A stretch of DNA of 64,000 nt, taken from the NCBI RefSeq assembly GCF_016924755.1, contig NZ_JAFFJX010000012.1:62001-126000 (forward strand), in the 5' to 3' direction. This document shows positions 1-8,810 of this stretch, one piece after another. Position numbers and translations under genes: made by a program. Under the pieces are notes generated by a model. The model was not told where the DNA came from and ran no database searches. It saw only the letters and a list, made by a program, of their open reading frames with translations. The stretch is from Longitalea arenae (GTDB lineage: Bacteria > Bacteroidota > Bacteroidia > Chitinophagales > Chitinophagaceae). The stretch's first letter is position 1. Each line of letters opens with the position of its first letter.

Positions 1-32
1 CGTGAAACTATAAGTAAGCGATCTTACGGATT

Positions 33-78
33 TTGTTTTCATTAGCACATTGGCAAATTATCGCATCAGCGCATTGCT
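33..78. repeat. Short word repeat (cattagcacattggcaaatt family)
   Basis: Degenerate direct repetition of a word like CATTAGCACATTGGC. The same family recurs at 1459-1495, so mnmD and the glycosylase gene are bracketed by it. No coding signal is seen. Confidence 0.5.
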
Positions 79-740
79 CGTATCATTTCCCTTTTGCCGG
101 GCGGTCCCGGAATTTTCTCCACGCTGAAACCCGCTGCTATCATAGCCCGTCGTACATCTCCCTTGCTACAATAGGTTACAAGGATACCATCCGGCGCCAG
201 CATATTCAGCAATTGCTCAAATACTGTTTTCGTCCATAATTCAGGCTGTGCAGCCGGGGCAAAGGCGTCGTAGAAAATAACATTTACCGGTTCCCCGGGT
301 GTATAGTCGGCGAGTGCGGTTTTCATCTTTTTAAAAGAGAAGAATTTGGTGAGGGTTTGCGTTGAGTTCCATTCAGCGGAATGCAGCGATTCAAATACCG
401 GTTGCCACTCCGCCTGCTCCAGCGCCTCACAATAATTCAGTTGTTGAGTTATAGCAGGCTCCAGGGGAAAGGCTTCTATCGTTTCATATAGTACACTTCG
501 TTCAAGGCGTTTGGCCTCCATGGCCGTCAGCAGGGCATTGAGCCCGGTACCAAAACCCATTTCGAATAGCACGCAGCGGCTGGCAGTTTCATGCCGGCTG
601 AACCAGTACCGCAAGCCGGCTTCGATAAATACATGCAACGACTCCTGTACAGCACCATGTACCGAATGATAGGTGACCTGCCATTCCGGAATACCAATAG
701 TATGAGACCCATCCTTTGTAAGGATCAAATTTCGTTGCAT
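66..740 (-). CDS. mnmD: tRNA 5-methylaminomethyl-2-thiouridine methyltransferase (MnmD-type)
   Basis: SAM-dependent methyltransferase of the MnmC N-terminal/DUF752 family, expected to methylate nm5(s2)U34 of tRNA to mnm5(s2)U in the cytoplasm. The SAM-binding motif reads [13 protein letters not shown], and the family segments [15 protein letters not shown] and [14 protein letters not shown] follow, ending in the typical [12 protein letters not shown]. Length 224 aa fits stand-alone MnmD; the FAD oxidase half of enterobacterial MnmC is absent, as is usual in Bacteroidota. I chose the ATG at 740 ([14 protein letters not shown]); a start at 782 would add 14 residues without family similarity. 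Divergent from the glycosylase gene on the right. Confidence 0.88.
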   Translation of the reverse strand: MQRNLILTKDGSHTIGIPEWQVTYHSVHGAVQESLHVFIEAGLRYWFSRHETASRCVLFEMGFGTGLNALLTAMEAKRLERSVLYETIEAFPLEPAITQQLNYCEALEQAEWQPVFESLHSAEWNSTQTLTKFFSFKKMKTALADYTPGEPVNVIFYDAFAPAAQPELWTKTVFEQLLNMLAPDGILVTYCSKGDVRRAMIAAGFSVEKIPGPPGKREMIRAMR

Positions 741-828
741 GAGAACAAAATTAACCGGTAAATTGCAAATGAGCCGGAACAAACGCCATCAAAAGAATCA
801 GAGGCAAGCCCGGGCAAACAGCAATCAT

Positions 829-1452
829 ATGGCCAGCGAATACACCTTACACCTTTCAAAAGATAAAAAACTCAAAAAGCTTATAGAGCAGAACGGTGTT
901 TTTAAGCTCAGGAAGCAAAAGAATGTATGCACATGGCTTTGTGCATCTATTATGAGCCAGCAGCTCTCAGTGAAAGTGGCCGACGTGATCTATAGACGCT
1001 TCCTGAACCTGTACCAGGGCAGTGAGCCTACACCGGAGCAGATCGTTGCTACCCCGCCGGAAACCCTGCGCAGCATTGGCCTGTCGAACGCCAAGGTAAG
1101 TTATGTGCTGAATGTAGCGCGCTTTACATTGGAACAGGGTATGGACCACCGTAAGCTGCATAAAATGGATGATGAAGAAGTTATTGAGTACTTGACGCAG
1201 ATCAAAGGAGTAGGCCGCTGGACGGTTGAAATGCTGCTGATCTTTGCGCTGAGCCGCGAAGATGTATTTGCTATAGATGATCTTGGTATTCAGAATGCCA
1301 TGATCGCGCTGTATAAACTCGATCGTACCGATAAAAAACAATTTCGCCAAGACATGCTGCGTATCGCTAAAAAATGGAGCCCTTACCGCTCCTATGCATG
1401 TATGTATCTGTGGCGTTATAAAGACAATGCACCCCCCTTAAAGAAAGCATAG
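829..1452 (+). CDS. DNA-3-methyladenine glycosylase, AlkA-like (HhH-GPD)
   Basis: Base-excision repair glycosylase of the HhH-GPD superfamily, predicted to remove alkylated purines. The helix-hairpin-helix reads LTQIKGVGRWTVEMLLIFAL and is followed by the catalytic Asp region VFAIDDLGIQNAM; SIMSQQLSVKVADVIYRRF is the conserved N-terminal helix of the fold. There is no [4Fe-4S] cysteine cluster, so it is not endonuclease III. I take the start as the ATG at 829 (MASEYTLHL), giving 207 aa; in-frame ATGs at 769 and 739 would add a basic tail and cannot be excluded. Divergently arranged with mnmD. Confidence 0.83.
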   Translation: MASEYTLHLSKDKKLKKLIEQNGVFKLRKQKNVCTWLCASIMSQQLSVKVADVIYRRFLNLYQGSEPTPEQIVATPPETLRSIGLSNAKVSYVLNVARFTLEQGMDHRKLHKMDDEEVIEYLTQIKGVGRWTVEMLLIFALSREDVFAIDDLGIQNAMIALYKLDRTDKKQFRQDMLRIAKKWSPYRSYACMYLWRYKDNAPPLKKA

Positions 1453-1458
1453 CCGGAT

Positions 1459-1495
1459 TCATTAGCCCATTAGCCAATTAGCACATTGCCTATAC
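1459..1495. repeat. Short word repeat (cattagcccattagccaatt family)
   Basis: Three to four degenerate copies of CATTAGCCCATTAGCC between the convergent ends of the glycosylase and reverse transcriptase genes; same family as 33-78. Confidence 0.5.
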
Positions 1496-3004
1496 CACGT
1501 TCCACCAGGGTTTATCGTTATCCTCTTTCTTAGGCGTGCCGTTATTATTTTGAACCGGTGGTGTTTGTTGTTTACTTTTTGCATTGGTAGTTACTGCAAC
1601 CGGATATGGCAGGCGGTTCGTTTGCAACAGGCTCAGGATTTGCTGCTGAAAGGCGGCGCCCTGTGCCGGTTTTACCATCTTTACAAAATTGGCATAACCG
1701 GTTACCGCACTCGCCAGGTTGCCCTGGCCCCACTTAAGGGTATCGGCTTCTTTGGTTTTTAACTGGTGCAGCACGGCGCGGAACTGCCGCAGCTTCTTAC
1801 GCGGGATACCGGCTTTTTCATTGACAACAATGCCCGTTACTTCCTGGCAGGCTCCCTTTCGCATAATACGGATCTTTTCGGGATGCACCGTAAAGCCTTC
1901 ATCGGCCAGTATTTTTTTAATGCGCCACACCAATTGCTGCGCATTGGTAGCGGGGTTATTAAAGGAGAAGGTGATATCATCGGCATACCGGGTGAAACTG
2001 CATTGGTTTTGAACAGCCAGGCCTTGCAGCCTTTTATCCAGCTGATAACAAAGGATATTCGTAATGGCCGGACTGGTTGGTGCTCCCTGCGGTAATACCC
2101 GGTTTCCCTTCTGCACAAAATAATTTTTACCGTCAATGCTCACCTCTTCTGTTACTGCTTCGGTGCATATCAATGCCAGGATCACCGCGATCTTTTCAGA
2201 AAATCCTAACTGTTGTAATAATCCTTTTACCCTTTTATAATGAATAGAAGGGAAGAAATCTTTCACGTCGATATTCACCACAACAGCTTTGCCAATATGC
2301 GGCTGGGCATTGCTGACGATCGACCGTTGCAGGGTAAAACCATGCACAGCCGGGTGAACAGCGATCTTATTGAAAATATTTTCCAGGATCCAGTATTGTA
2401 CCTGTTTCAAGCGGGGCATGGGCGCCGAGATCAATCTTTTGCCGCCCGATTTTTTAGGAATGTAAAATTTGCGGTAGTGCGATACGGTAGATACTTTGCG
2501 GGAGAATGATAAAAAGCGCAGCTCTTTTAAAGGAATGCCAATTGCCTGCGCCAGTTCGTTCTCATTATTAAAAACAGGCAGATGGTGTTTTTGTAAAGCC
2601 GCTACATTGTTATCGGTGTTGTTCAGTCCAACAGATACGCCTTCGCCCAGATAGATGATCTCTTTTTCTTTTTGCTTTTTCCAGGCTTCTGCTTTTTCGA
2701 AACGTTCCTTTTCTTTTTTCTTTTTGTTTTCCTCGCGCCTCAGTTTGGCTTCCGCCATCCGCTTCATGCGCATTTCCTTCAATACGGCTTCCTTATGCTG
2801 GTACTTCCGTTTCTCTTCATAAAGTTTGTTAAGCTCTTTATTAAGCTCAGCTTCTTTTTTGATCAACAGCTCGGGAACGGTAGGCCCTTTGTCGTTTTTA
2901 TTCCAAAAGCCCATTCGCTTCATTTCTTCCAGTACCACTTCGTCTTTCGAAGCTGCGCGGATGCGGTCATATAACTCCTGCCGGATATTTCTGTTATCTG
3001 CCAT
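1490..3004 (-). CDS. Retron reverse transcriptase (type XIII-like)
   Basis: Retron-type reverse transcriptase, 504 aa, expected to copy the msd part of the adjacent RNA into a branched RNA-DNA molecule. Motifs in order: IPKKSGGKR (182-190), the retron-specific NAxxH as NAQPH (232-236), motif A IDVKDFFPSI (245-254), PQGAPTSPAITN (305-316), catalytic YADD (340-343) and the VTG of motif Y (389-391). An unusual N-terminal extension of about 115 residues is very rich in Lys and Glu and predicts a coiled coil; the C-terminal 35 residues are low complexity. The start lies 20 nt after the a2 end of the RNA, the normal retron order. Neighbouring WHSWIM and ARM genes on the same strand suggest type XIII. 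Confidence 0.92.
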   Translation of the reverse strand: MADNRNIRQELYDRIRAASKDEVVLEEMKRMGFWNKNDKGPTVPELLIKKEAELNKELNKLYEEKRKYQHKEAVLKEMRMKRMAEAKLRREENKKKKEKERFEKAEAWKKQKEKEIIYLGEGVSVGLNNTDNNVAALQKHHLPVFNNENELAQAIGIPLKELRFLSFSRKVSTVSHYRKFYIPKKSGGKRLISAPMPRLKQVQYWILENIFNKIAVHPAVHGFTLQRSIVSNAQPHIGKAVVVNIDVKDFFPSIHYKRVKGLLQQLGFSEKIAVILALICTEAVTEEVSIDGKNYFVQKGNRVLPQGAPTSPAITNILCYQLDKRLQGLAVQNQCSFTRYADDITFSFNNPATNAQQLVWRIKKILADEGFTVHPEKIRIMRKGACQEVTGIVVNEKAGIPRKKLRQFRAVLHQLKTKEADTLKWGQGNLASAVTGYANFVKMVKPAQGAAFQQQILSLLQTNRLPYPVAVTTNAKSKQQTPPVQNNNGTPKKEDNDKPWWNVV

Positions 3005-3024
3005 GTTGGGTGAGGAAAAGAGAT

Positions 3025-3287
3025 CATGTTCTGACAGAGGGAAGCATGCTGCCTTCGTGCCTGCTGGTGACCAGATTAATCAACGCAAGGCATATGGGTA
3101 CCATTGTACTATTTAGGCACATAGTGCCAGTACTGAAAATAGTACAATGGTACCTATATGCCATAGTAAAGATTACATTTGGTGATGCATGAAATATTCA
3201 TGTTGCATGAGCGACGAAACATCGCTCTTTCCTTTCGGAAGCAAGGTGCATGTTGTTATTTCCCCTCTGTCAAAGAACACGAAATGT
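3025..3287 (-). ncRNA. Retron msr-msd non-coding RNA
   Basis: Read on the minus strand, the a1 end (3263-3281) and a2 end (3025-3041) pair over 17 bp with one G-U and a 2-nt bulge. Between them lie three msr stem-loops: 3229-3240 (TTCC/GGAA with a GAAA loop), 3209-3227 (GAGCGA/TCGCTC) and 3185-3208 (CATGAA/TTCATG with an extension). The msd hairpin follows, with arms 3089-3114 and 3137-3162: 26 bp with a single G-T(U) position, capped by a small GGCAC-ATA-GTGCC hairpin at 3116-3128. This is the order expected for a retron (a1, msr, msd, a2, RT). Ends are set by the promoter at 3294-3325 and by the a2 pairing; the branching G is not assigned. Confidence 0.85.
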
Positions 3288-3293
3288 GGTTAA

Positions 3294-3325
3294 CAAATAT
3301 AATTTCCTATTTTTTAAATTCTAAA
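3294..3325 (-). promoter_or_regulatory. Promoter of the retron RNA
   Basis: On the minus strand TATATTTG (3294-3301) matches the Bacteroidota -7 consensus TAnnTTTG exactly, and TTTA 20 nt upstream (3322-3325) is one base from the -33 TTTG. Transcription would begin near 3287, about six bases before a1, so the RNA and RT can be transcribed independently of the WHSWIM gene. Confidence 0.6.
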
Positions 3326-3366
3326 TAATTCAGCCTTCTTTTTTTATTACTTATTCACGTTCTTCC

Positions 3367-5028
3367 TCACCTGAAACCTTCGTTTATTCTCGTTTTATTA
3401 AACGACTGGCGAATTGCCAGCATATGTTCACAAGGCCCCTTGTATAATTTATTTTCTATATAGTAACTGCAGTCGCAACTGGCCGATCTTATTTTTTCGT
3501 CGGCATCTATCAGCAATTGTATATTATACGTTTTACGGCTGGCTTTCACAGTTCCGTTTAGCTGTATGCTGCCATCGGCCTGCGGCTGAGCCGTGTATTT
3601 TATTTCCTGCGATTGCAGCAGGGCCGCCGCCATTTCTTCCCTTGGGTTATCGAACCGGAGTTTGTCAAATGGCAATGGCTCGCGGCTCAATTCGCGCAGG
3701 CGGTATACATTGCGGTTAAGGTCATAGATCACCCGGCCGGCCTGCGTATAAGCGCTTAAAGCACCCGACACCTGGGCGGTATCGAGGTTCAGTTGTTTGG
3801 CAAATTGCTGTGAAGTGCCAAACCAGTCTTTTTGAATGGCACTGAAAACTTTTGCTTTGATGGCATCATCTACCTGAAGCCTCGGCGCCAGCAGATCAAA
3901 ATTACCTGCATGACTCCAGTCGTTGGTCGTCCACCCGCTTAAGCCCAGGGTGAAATTCATATCACCCAGGTCAGCTATATAAAAGGAAGGTAAACCGGTG
4001 CCCAGCAAATGAACGGTGAATTTTCTGGCAACGGGGATCAGTCTCTCCATTATCAGTAACCGCCTTCTGCCCCAGGTTCTTACTTCCTGTTTGGTTGGCC
4101 CGGGATAAATACTGCGCGCGCAAATAATTTCCCTGCCCCAGGGCTCCAGGATGATCTTTACCGGTTGACCGGGTTCGAGCACATAGCGCAGAGAGCGCGG
4201 GCCTCTCTTTTCTTTAAAGCGGCGCAGCAATAAACAGATATTGTAAATATCCATCGGGTGCAGGTCGAACTGAATGGTGGGCAGGGTCATGGCGCTGCTC
4301 ACCTGTAAAAATCCACGCACCCAGCTATCGGGCAGATCGATCTTTACTTCCTTGTACTGCTCCTCGTGGCTGGTTTGCACGGTGAACCCGCTGGGATCCA
4401 CTTTCAATTCTGTTTCCTTATAATCGCGGATCTTCTGAAATTCTTCATACAGGGCAGAAGAATAATCAACATTGGTAGTACCGCATTTATAATCGTCTAT
4501 TTCCTTGAACACATTGTAATTGCAGCCCAGCTTTCCATAGGTAGATTCATCCTGGCTAAAGCATTCGAAGAACAGCTCGTCGGGATGAATGGTGATCACG
4601 GGGTCAAGCACGATCCAGGCTTCCCGGTTCTTTTCATACAGGTAATTGAAATATTTTGACCGGGCGTTGTAAAAAGGCGCCAGTAATTTTTCTTTCTGTG
4701 CACGAACTTCGTTCAGTTCCTGCCTTAATTGTTCAATGCGGTTATTGGCCGCATCGGCATCATAACCGGCCATATATTCGGCCAGGAACAAGGCCTCATT
4801 TTGCGCCACCCATTCTTTATAGGCGGTCTTATCTTTCGGTTTAAAGCGCAGATCGCTTATCACCACATCGTGCAGGGCGGAGATCGCTTCGCGAAAGGCG
4901 AGCTTTTTGTGCAGTTTGCCTACAAACCAGGCGCTTTCCCGAAGGGTATCGGGCGCAAACGACAATCCGGTCTTATGCGATGTACTGGTTACAGTACTGT
5001 TACCTGCAAACCTGTAATTAAATAACAT
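3367..5028 (-). CDS. Winged-helix/SWIM zinc-finger protein (retron WHSWIM partner)
   Basis: A 553-aa protein ending in a SWIM zinc finger: the Cys-x-Cys (518, 520) and Cys-x-His (533, 535) pairs are both present (ASCDCSYY, KGPCEHML). Before it, residues of about 390-470 look like a winged helix (TSQQFAKQLNLDTAQVSGAL). The N-terminal two thirds show no enzyme motif that I recognise. SWIM domains bind zinc and usually contact DNA or protein. It lies 85 nt upstream of the retron RNA and downstream of the ARM gene on the same strand, the partner set I recall for type XIII retrons. Its exact role in defence is not readable from sequence. Confidence 0.8.
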   Translation of the reverse strand: MLFNYRFAGNSTVTSTSHKTGLSFAPDTLRESAWFVGKLHKKLAFREAISALHDVVISDLRFKPKDKTAYKEWVAQNEALFLAEYMAGYDADAANNRIEQLRQELNEVRAQKEKLLAPFYNARSKYFNYLYEKNREAWIVLDPVITIHPDELFFECFSQDESTYGKLGCNYNVFKEIDDYKCGTTNVDYSSALYEEFQKIRDYKETELKVDPSGFTVQTSHEEQYKEVKIDLPDSWVRGFLQVSSAMTLPTIQFDLHPMDIYNICLLLRRFKEKRGPRSLRYVLEPGQPVKIILEPWGREIICARSIYPGPTKQEVRTWGRRRLLIMERLIPVARKFTVHLLGTGLPSFYIADLGDMNFTLGLSGWTTNDWSHAGNFDLLAPRLQVDDAIKAKVFSAIQKDWFGTSQQFAKQLNLDTAQVSGALSAYTQAGRVIYDLNRNVYRLRELSREPLPFDKLRFDNPREEMAAALLQSQEIKYTAQPQADGSIQLNGTVKASRKTYNIQLLIDADEKIRSASCDCSYYIENKLYKGPCEHMLAIRQSFNKTRINEGFR

Positions 5029-5079
5029 GAACGATATTTTAGTGCTATGAGTGCTTTGTTTCAGTTGTTCCTCGTTTTA

Positions 5080-5185
5080 ACTTGCGTCACCGGTTACCAG
5101 TTACCAGTCACCGGAAAAGGAAACATTTGATGAGCTGTTTGTAATAAATTCCCGGCAACCGGTGCCCGGTAACCGGTAACTTTAA
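5080..5185. repeat. Inverted pair of CCGGTTACC word repeats
   Basis: Between the ARM and WHSWIM genes, copies of GTTACCAGT/CACCGG (about 5089-5115) face copies of CCGGCAACCGGTGCCCGGTAACC (about 5153-5178) in inverted orientation, so a transcript could fold into an imperfect long hairpin. The same word family recurs at 63800-63890. Confidence 0.55.
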
Positions 5186-5200
5186 ACCACTCACCATTAA

Positions 5201-8200
5201 CTACCTCGTTTCAATTTCTTTAACCAATAACGGTGATTCCACCTCATACAAGGACTTCAGTTGCAGCAAGACCTCAATACATTTGGCCTTGTCGCCGATG
5301 GCGGCTATGGCCGAAATATCGGAAAGCAGGGCGCTGATCACTTTGGCAGCGGCTTCTGATTTGCGCCCCTCGGTTAGGAGGAACTGATACAGCCTGTTCT
5401 TGGCGATCCGACTTTTGTTCACCCGCGTTAATACCGAACGGAAATAAAATTCCAGCGATTGTATTCTCTCCACGTCATCAGCCGCAAACCGCTCCAGGTA
5501 ATTGGTGGCGAACAGCTGCATATTTTCGCTGGGGTGCTGGCTTAGTTTTAATAAATAGGTTAAGCCATTTTCACTGGTGAAGAATTTTGTGATCAGCTCA
5601 CGGCCATAGGCTTCCACATCGGGTTTTACTGAATCTGCCAGGGCGATCAGGGCTTCCGGCGACCAGTCATCAGCGTTAAACTGTTCCCGGAAATACTGCA
5701 TGGCAAACTGGCGGCTATCGCCCCACTTGCTATCGAGTAATTTAACGGCAGCATCTTTTTCATATTTGATCCGGGCGACCTGTTCTTTATAAAATTTCCA
5801 GCACCAGTTACGTACGTTCAGGTTCTCATGACCTCCCAGGGCAATTACCTGCGGTATGGTCAATTGAGAAGGATCAGTATATTTTTCCAGGATGATAATG
5901 CCTACCTGTTGTGCGGCAGTATAATTGCCGTACAGCAGGTTTAAGGCCGTTTCCTTATTGGCATTTTGTAAATAATTGCTCAGTTCATTGCATAAGAGCC
6001 TGCTTACATCATCGTGCAGGCCTTCGCTGCTTTCTTTTCTCAGCAGGAATGGCATTAACAGGTCGGCTGCTTTTTCACCAAAGGTCCTGTCTTTTTGCGC
6101 CAGGCGGTAAACGACCGGCGCTATACCGCGCCGCACCTGCTGGAAAGGAGATGTACAACTGAGTATGATCTCATCCGCATATTTAAACAGGATCTCTTCT
6201 GGCAGATCGTATAATAAAGTAAGTCCAGCCTCGCGTACCGGTGCATAGCTGTGTTGCAGCAAACCGAATAACAAAGAACTGTTCAGGTGCTGCAGGTTGA
6301 GGGATGGCTGTCTGGCTTTTAACAATTGCAAGCCGAACAGCAACACCGGCGGTACATCGTGTTGCAGCAGATCGCTGATTATTGTAAGCGGAACCTCGTT
6401 CAGTTCCTCGTTGAAATGTTCCTTTAAGGCATGGGAAACCCGGTTGATGATCTCCTCATGCTCGCTGGTCATCTCCCTAAATGACATCAGGGCTGCAATG
6501 GATTTGCCAACGACCACTTTTTTTATTTCGTTACCAGGCTTGTTTTTCGCGATCAGGTCCAGTGCCCAGCTGAAAATATCGGCATCCGCCGCAAAGATCA
6601 GGTCTTTGACAAAATCACTTTGCTGCAGGTAATGCTGAAGGTATTGAGTGGTCCATTCTTTTCCTTTCTGGCGCGCATCGGCATGGCGGGAATTCAGCAG
6701 GGCGCTTAGCAGGTCGGCATCGACCTGTGTGCCGGAGAATTTTTCCGTGGTAATGCGAAAGCCAAAAGCCGCCGGTATAGTAAATGGAGACAGGAGGAGC
6801 TTTTTGCAGGCATGTTTGTCGAGCTTTTCCCTGATGGCAGGCCATTGCGGATGGCTGGTTAAACCACCCTGTGCAAATTCATGGATCTCTTCCAGCTGCG
6901 CTTCCATAAGCAGCTGTACATACGACTGCGGCAGTTTATTCCATAAATGCAGAAAGGGTGTTCCATTTTCATTAACCGCCGAACTGGCTGCATCAGCTGT
7001 CTTGTCTGCAGGAGCTTGCGCTGCTTCTTTCTTTTTCCCAAAAAGACCGGTGATCTTCTTTAATAAACCGGAACTATCTTTTTTGCCAGCAGCTGCATTA
7101 TTCTTCGCCCTGGCCGCCAATAACTCATGTTCTGTTTTAATTCGCCAGATATCATTGCGCAGTAAGACCAGTTCGGGATGATCGCCGCTTAATATTTTAT
7201 GCAGAAAAAAAGCATGTGCATTCTGTGGGAACCGGAGCTCCGTTCTAACATAATTGCGGCCATTCCATTTATAATCGGAAGTGGAATAGGCCTCTTTGAT
7301 ATCGGTGTTCTTATAAGAAAGCAGGATACCGGTAGCCAGTTTTACATAATCCAGGCTGTTCACTTGCCCATACATTTGTAAACGGCGGTTCACCCGGTGG
7401 CGCAAATAACGGCGGGTTCTTTGTGAATAAGCAAGCCGGCTGTTCTTTTTGCGCAGTTCTACGTTTGGATTTACATATCCATTCACCTGAACAAAATAAT
7501 TTTCTGCTTGCAGGTTTGTATTGGTGAAGTGGTGAACAAATTGTTCCCGCTCCCGCTCAAAGCGCAGGGCCAGCATGCCCGAAAATTCGAAATCATCTAA
7601 CAGCTCTGCCTGTTTGAAGATGGCGCGGATATGTTTAAAAAAGCCGGCTTTTAAAGGCACTTCCAACAACAGATTTTTCAGCACCGGGCGCATCCATCTC
7701 TTTTCCGTGCCAATGAGATAAAGGGCTTCGAGCCAGTTATATTGCGGTTCCTGCTGTTTGATCCTTTCCATTACAATTGGCTCCAGCGCATCCGCTTTAT
7801 TGGCATCAACAGCCGCTTTTATCGTTTCAGGTAACGATTTCAAAAAGATACCGAGGTGATCCTCCTTTGCAGTTCCATTTAATACCTGCAATAAGCCGGC
7901 GCCTGCTACTTTCCTGATCACCGGCGATGTATGTTCCAGGAAAATTTGTTGTAACGCCGAAGCTGCGGATCCATTGCCACAGCGCGCCAGGGCCCAGGTA
8001 CAACAGTATTGATGAACAAGGTCGTCGGCATTGTTATACAACCTGATTATGTATTGGGCTGCCTCGGGGATCCTGTATTCTCCGGCTTTCCAGATCACCC
8101 GGGAGAGTTTCCAACCGCTGCGGTAAGCAGTGGTATTGCCCTGTACAGCATTATATAAGCGCTGCAGTATTGCTTTGGTACGGCCGGGCGGCATCGACAT

Positions 8201-8512
8201 AAAGTCGGCGCCAATGGTCGTTTCTGTCGTTAATTTGAATGTGCTGGTCTGCGGGGCGGAAGAAACGCCGCTTTCTGAAGCAGTATAGCCTTTTGATAAC
8301 TTTTCATTTTCCACTTCATGAAAAAGTCTTTCTGCTTCGGTGAGCGCAACGGGCACCGGGGTTTTACTGCCTTCTTTTAATTTGGAATACCTTCGACCAT
8401 ACCGGAAGTTCACCACGTATTTATCATTGCCTACATCGCAAAGGTCGATCTCATATACTTTGTCGGAATTCCCTTCTTTAAAATATAGAATACTTTGTTT
8501 AACAAGGCGCAT
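5201..8512 (-). CDS. WGR-domain ARM/HEAT-repeat protein (retron ARM partner)
   Basis: A 1103-aa protein. Residues 1-80 form a WGR domain (SDKVYEIDL, FRYGRRYS, KEGSKTPVPV, EKLSKGY), a nucleic-acid-binding module known from PARPs and MolR. Nearly all the rest is alpha-helical HEAT/ARM-like repeats, broken at about residues 475-520 by a Lys/Ala-rich linker. No catalytic motif is visible. It is the first gene of the minus-strand series WGR-ARM, WHSWIM, retron RNA, RT. By comparison with type XIII retrons it is a candidate effector or regulator held by the reverse transcriptase-msDNA complex; that role is inference. A WGR plus SWIM pairing also occurs in other bacterial conflict systems with MoxR/VWA proteins, but none of those is here. 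Confidence 0.8.
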   Translation of the reverse strand: MRLVKQSILYFKEGNSDKVYEIDLCDVGNDKYVVNFRYGRRYSKLKEGSKTPVPVALTEAERLFHEVENEKLSKGYTASESGVSSAPQTSTFKLTTETTIGADFMSMPPGRTKAILQRLYNAVQGNTTAYRSGWKLSRVIWKAGEYRIPEAAQYIIRLYNNADDLVHQYCCTWALARCGNGSAASALQQIFLEHTSPVIRKVAGAGLLQVLNGTAKEDHLGIFLKSLPETIKAAVDANKADALEPIVMERIKQQEPQYNWLEALYLIGTEKRWMRPVLKNLLLEVPLKAGFFKHIRAIFKQAELLDDFEFSGMLALRFEREREQFVHHFTNTNLQAENYFVQVNGYVNPNVELRKKNSRLAYSQRTRRYLRHRVNRRLQMYGQVNSLDYVKLATGILLSYKNTDIKEAYSTSDYKWNGRNYVRTELRFPQNAHAFFLHKILSGDHPELVLLRNDIWRIKTEHELLAARAKNNAAAGKKDSSGLLKKITGLFGKKKEAAQAPADKTADAASSAVNENGTPFLHLWNKLPQSYVQLLMEAQLEEIHEFAQGGLTSHPQWPAIREKLDKHACKKLLLSPFTIPAAFGFRITTEKFSGTQVDADLLSALLNSRHADARQKGKEWTTQYLQHYLQQSDFVKDLIFAADADIFSWALDLIAKNKPGNEIKKVVVGKSIAALMSFREMTSEHEEIINRVSHALKEHFNEELNEVPLTIISDLLQHDVPPVLLFGLQLLKARQPSLNLQHLNSSLLFGLLQHSYAPVREAGLTLLYDLPEEILFKYADEIILSCTSPFQQVRRGIAPVVYRLAQKDRTFGEKAADLLMPFLLRKESSEGLHDDVSRLLCNELSNYLQNANKETALNLLYGNYTAAQQVGIIILEKYTDPSQLTIPQVIALGGHENLNVRNWCWKFYKEQVARIKYEKDAAVKLLDSKWGDSRQFAMQYFREQFNADDWSPEALIALADSVKPDVEAYGRELITKFFTSENGLTYLLKLSQHPSENMQLFATNYLERFAADDVERIQSLEFYFRSVLTRVNKSRIAKNRLYQFLLTEGRKSEAAAKVISALLSDISAIAAIGDKAKCIEVLLQLKSLYEVESPLLVKEIETR

Positions 8513-8810
8513 GGATAAGCTACAAATTAGGTGCGGGTAAGATAGATAAAAACATTTGATAAAACCAGTCCCCTAATTATATTTAATATGATTAAAAATG
8601 GAAAGTGAAAATACCCATTGCTATTTTATTTTTTGCAGGAAGAAAGTCACAATGGCCCGTCATTCGGGTAAATGGGTACTGTATTATTAATTATAAGCAC
8701 AGGAATTTATACACAGTACGGGGAGATATTAGGGAAGGGAATTTGAATAATTGCCCTATTTTAGGCCCTGCTGCTGGATGAACCTGAAAATCATTACAGG
8801 AGTTGTGAAT
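8513..8810. other. Divergent intergenic region between the retron and Jet-like operons
   Basis: 298 bp that must hold promoters for both divergent gene sets. It contains an 8-bp inverted repeat TACCCATT (8612-8619) / AATGGGTA (8671-8678) and a good ribosome-binding site AGGAG (8798-8802) before the jetA-like start. No perfect TAnnTTTG element was found. Confidence 0.5.
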
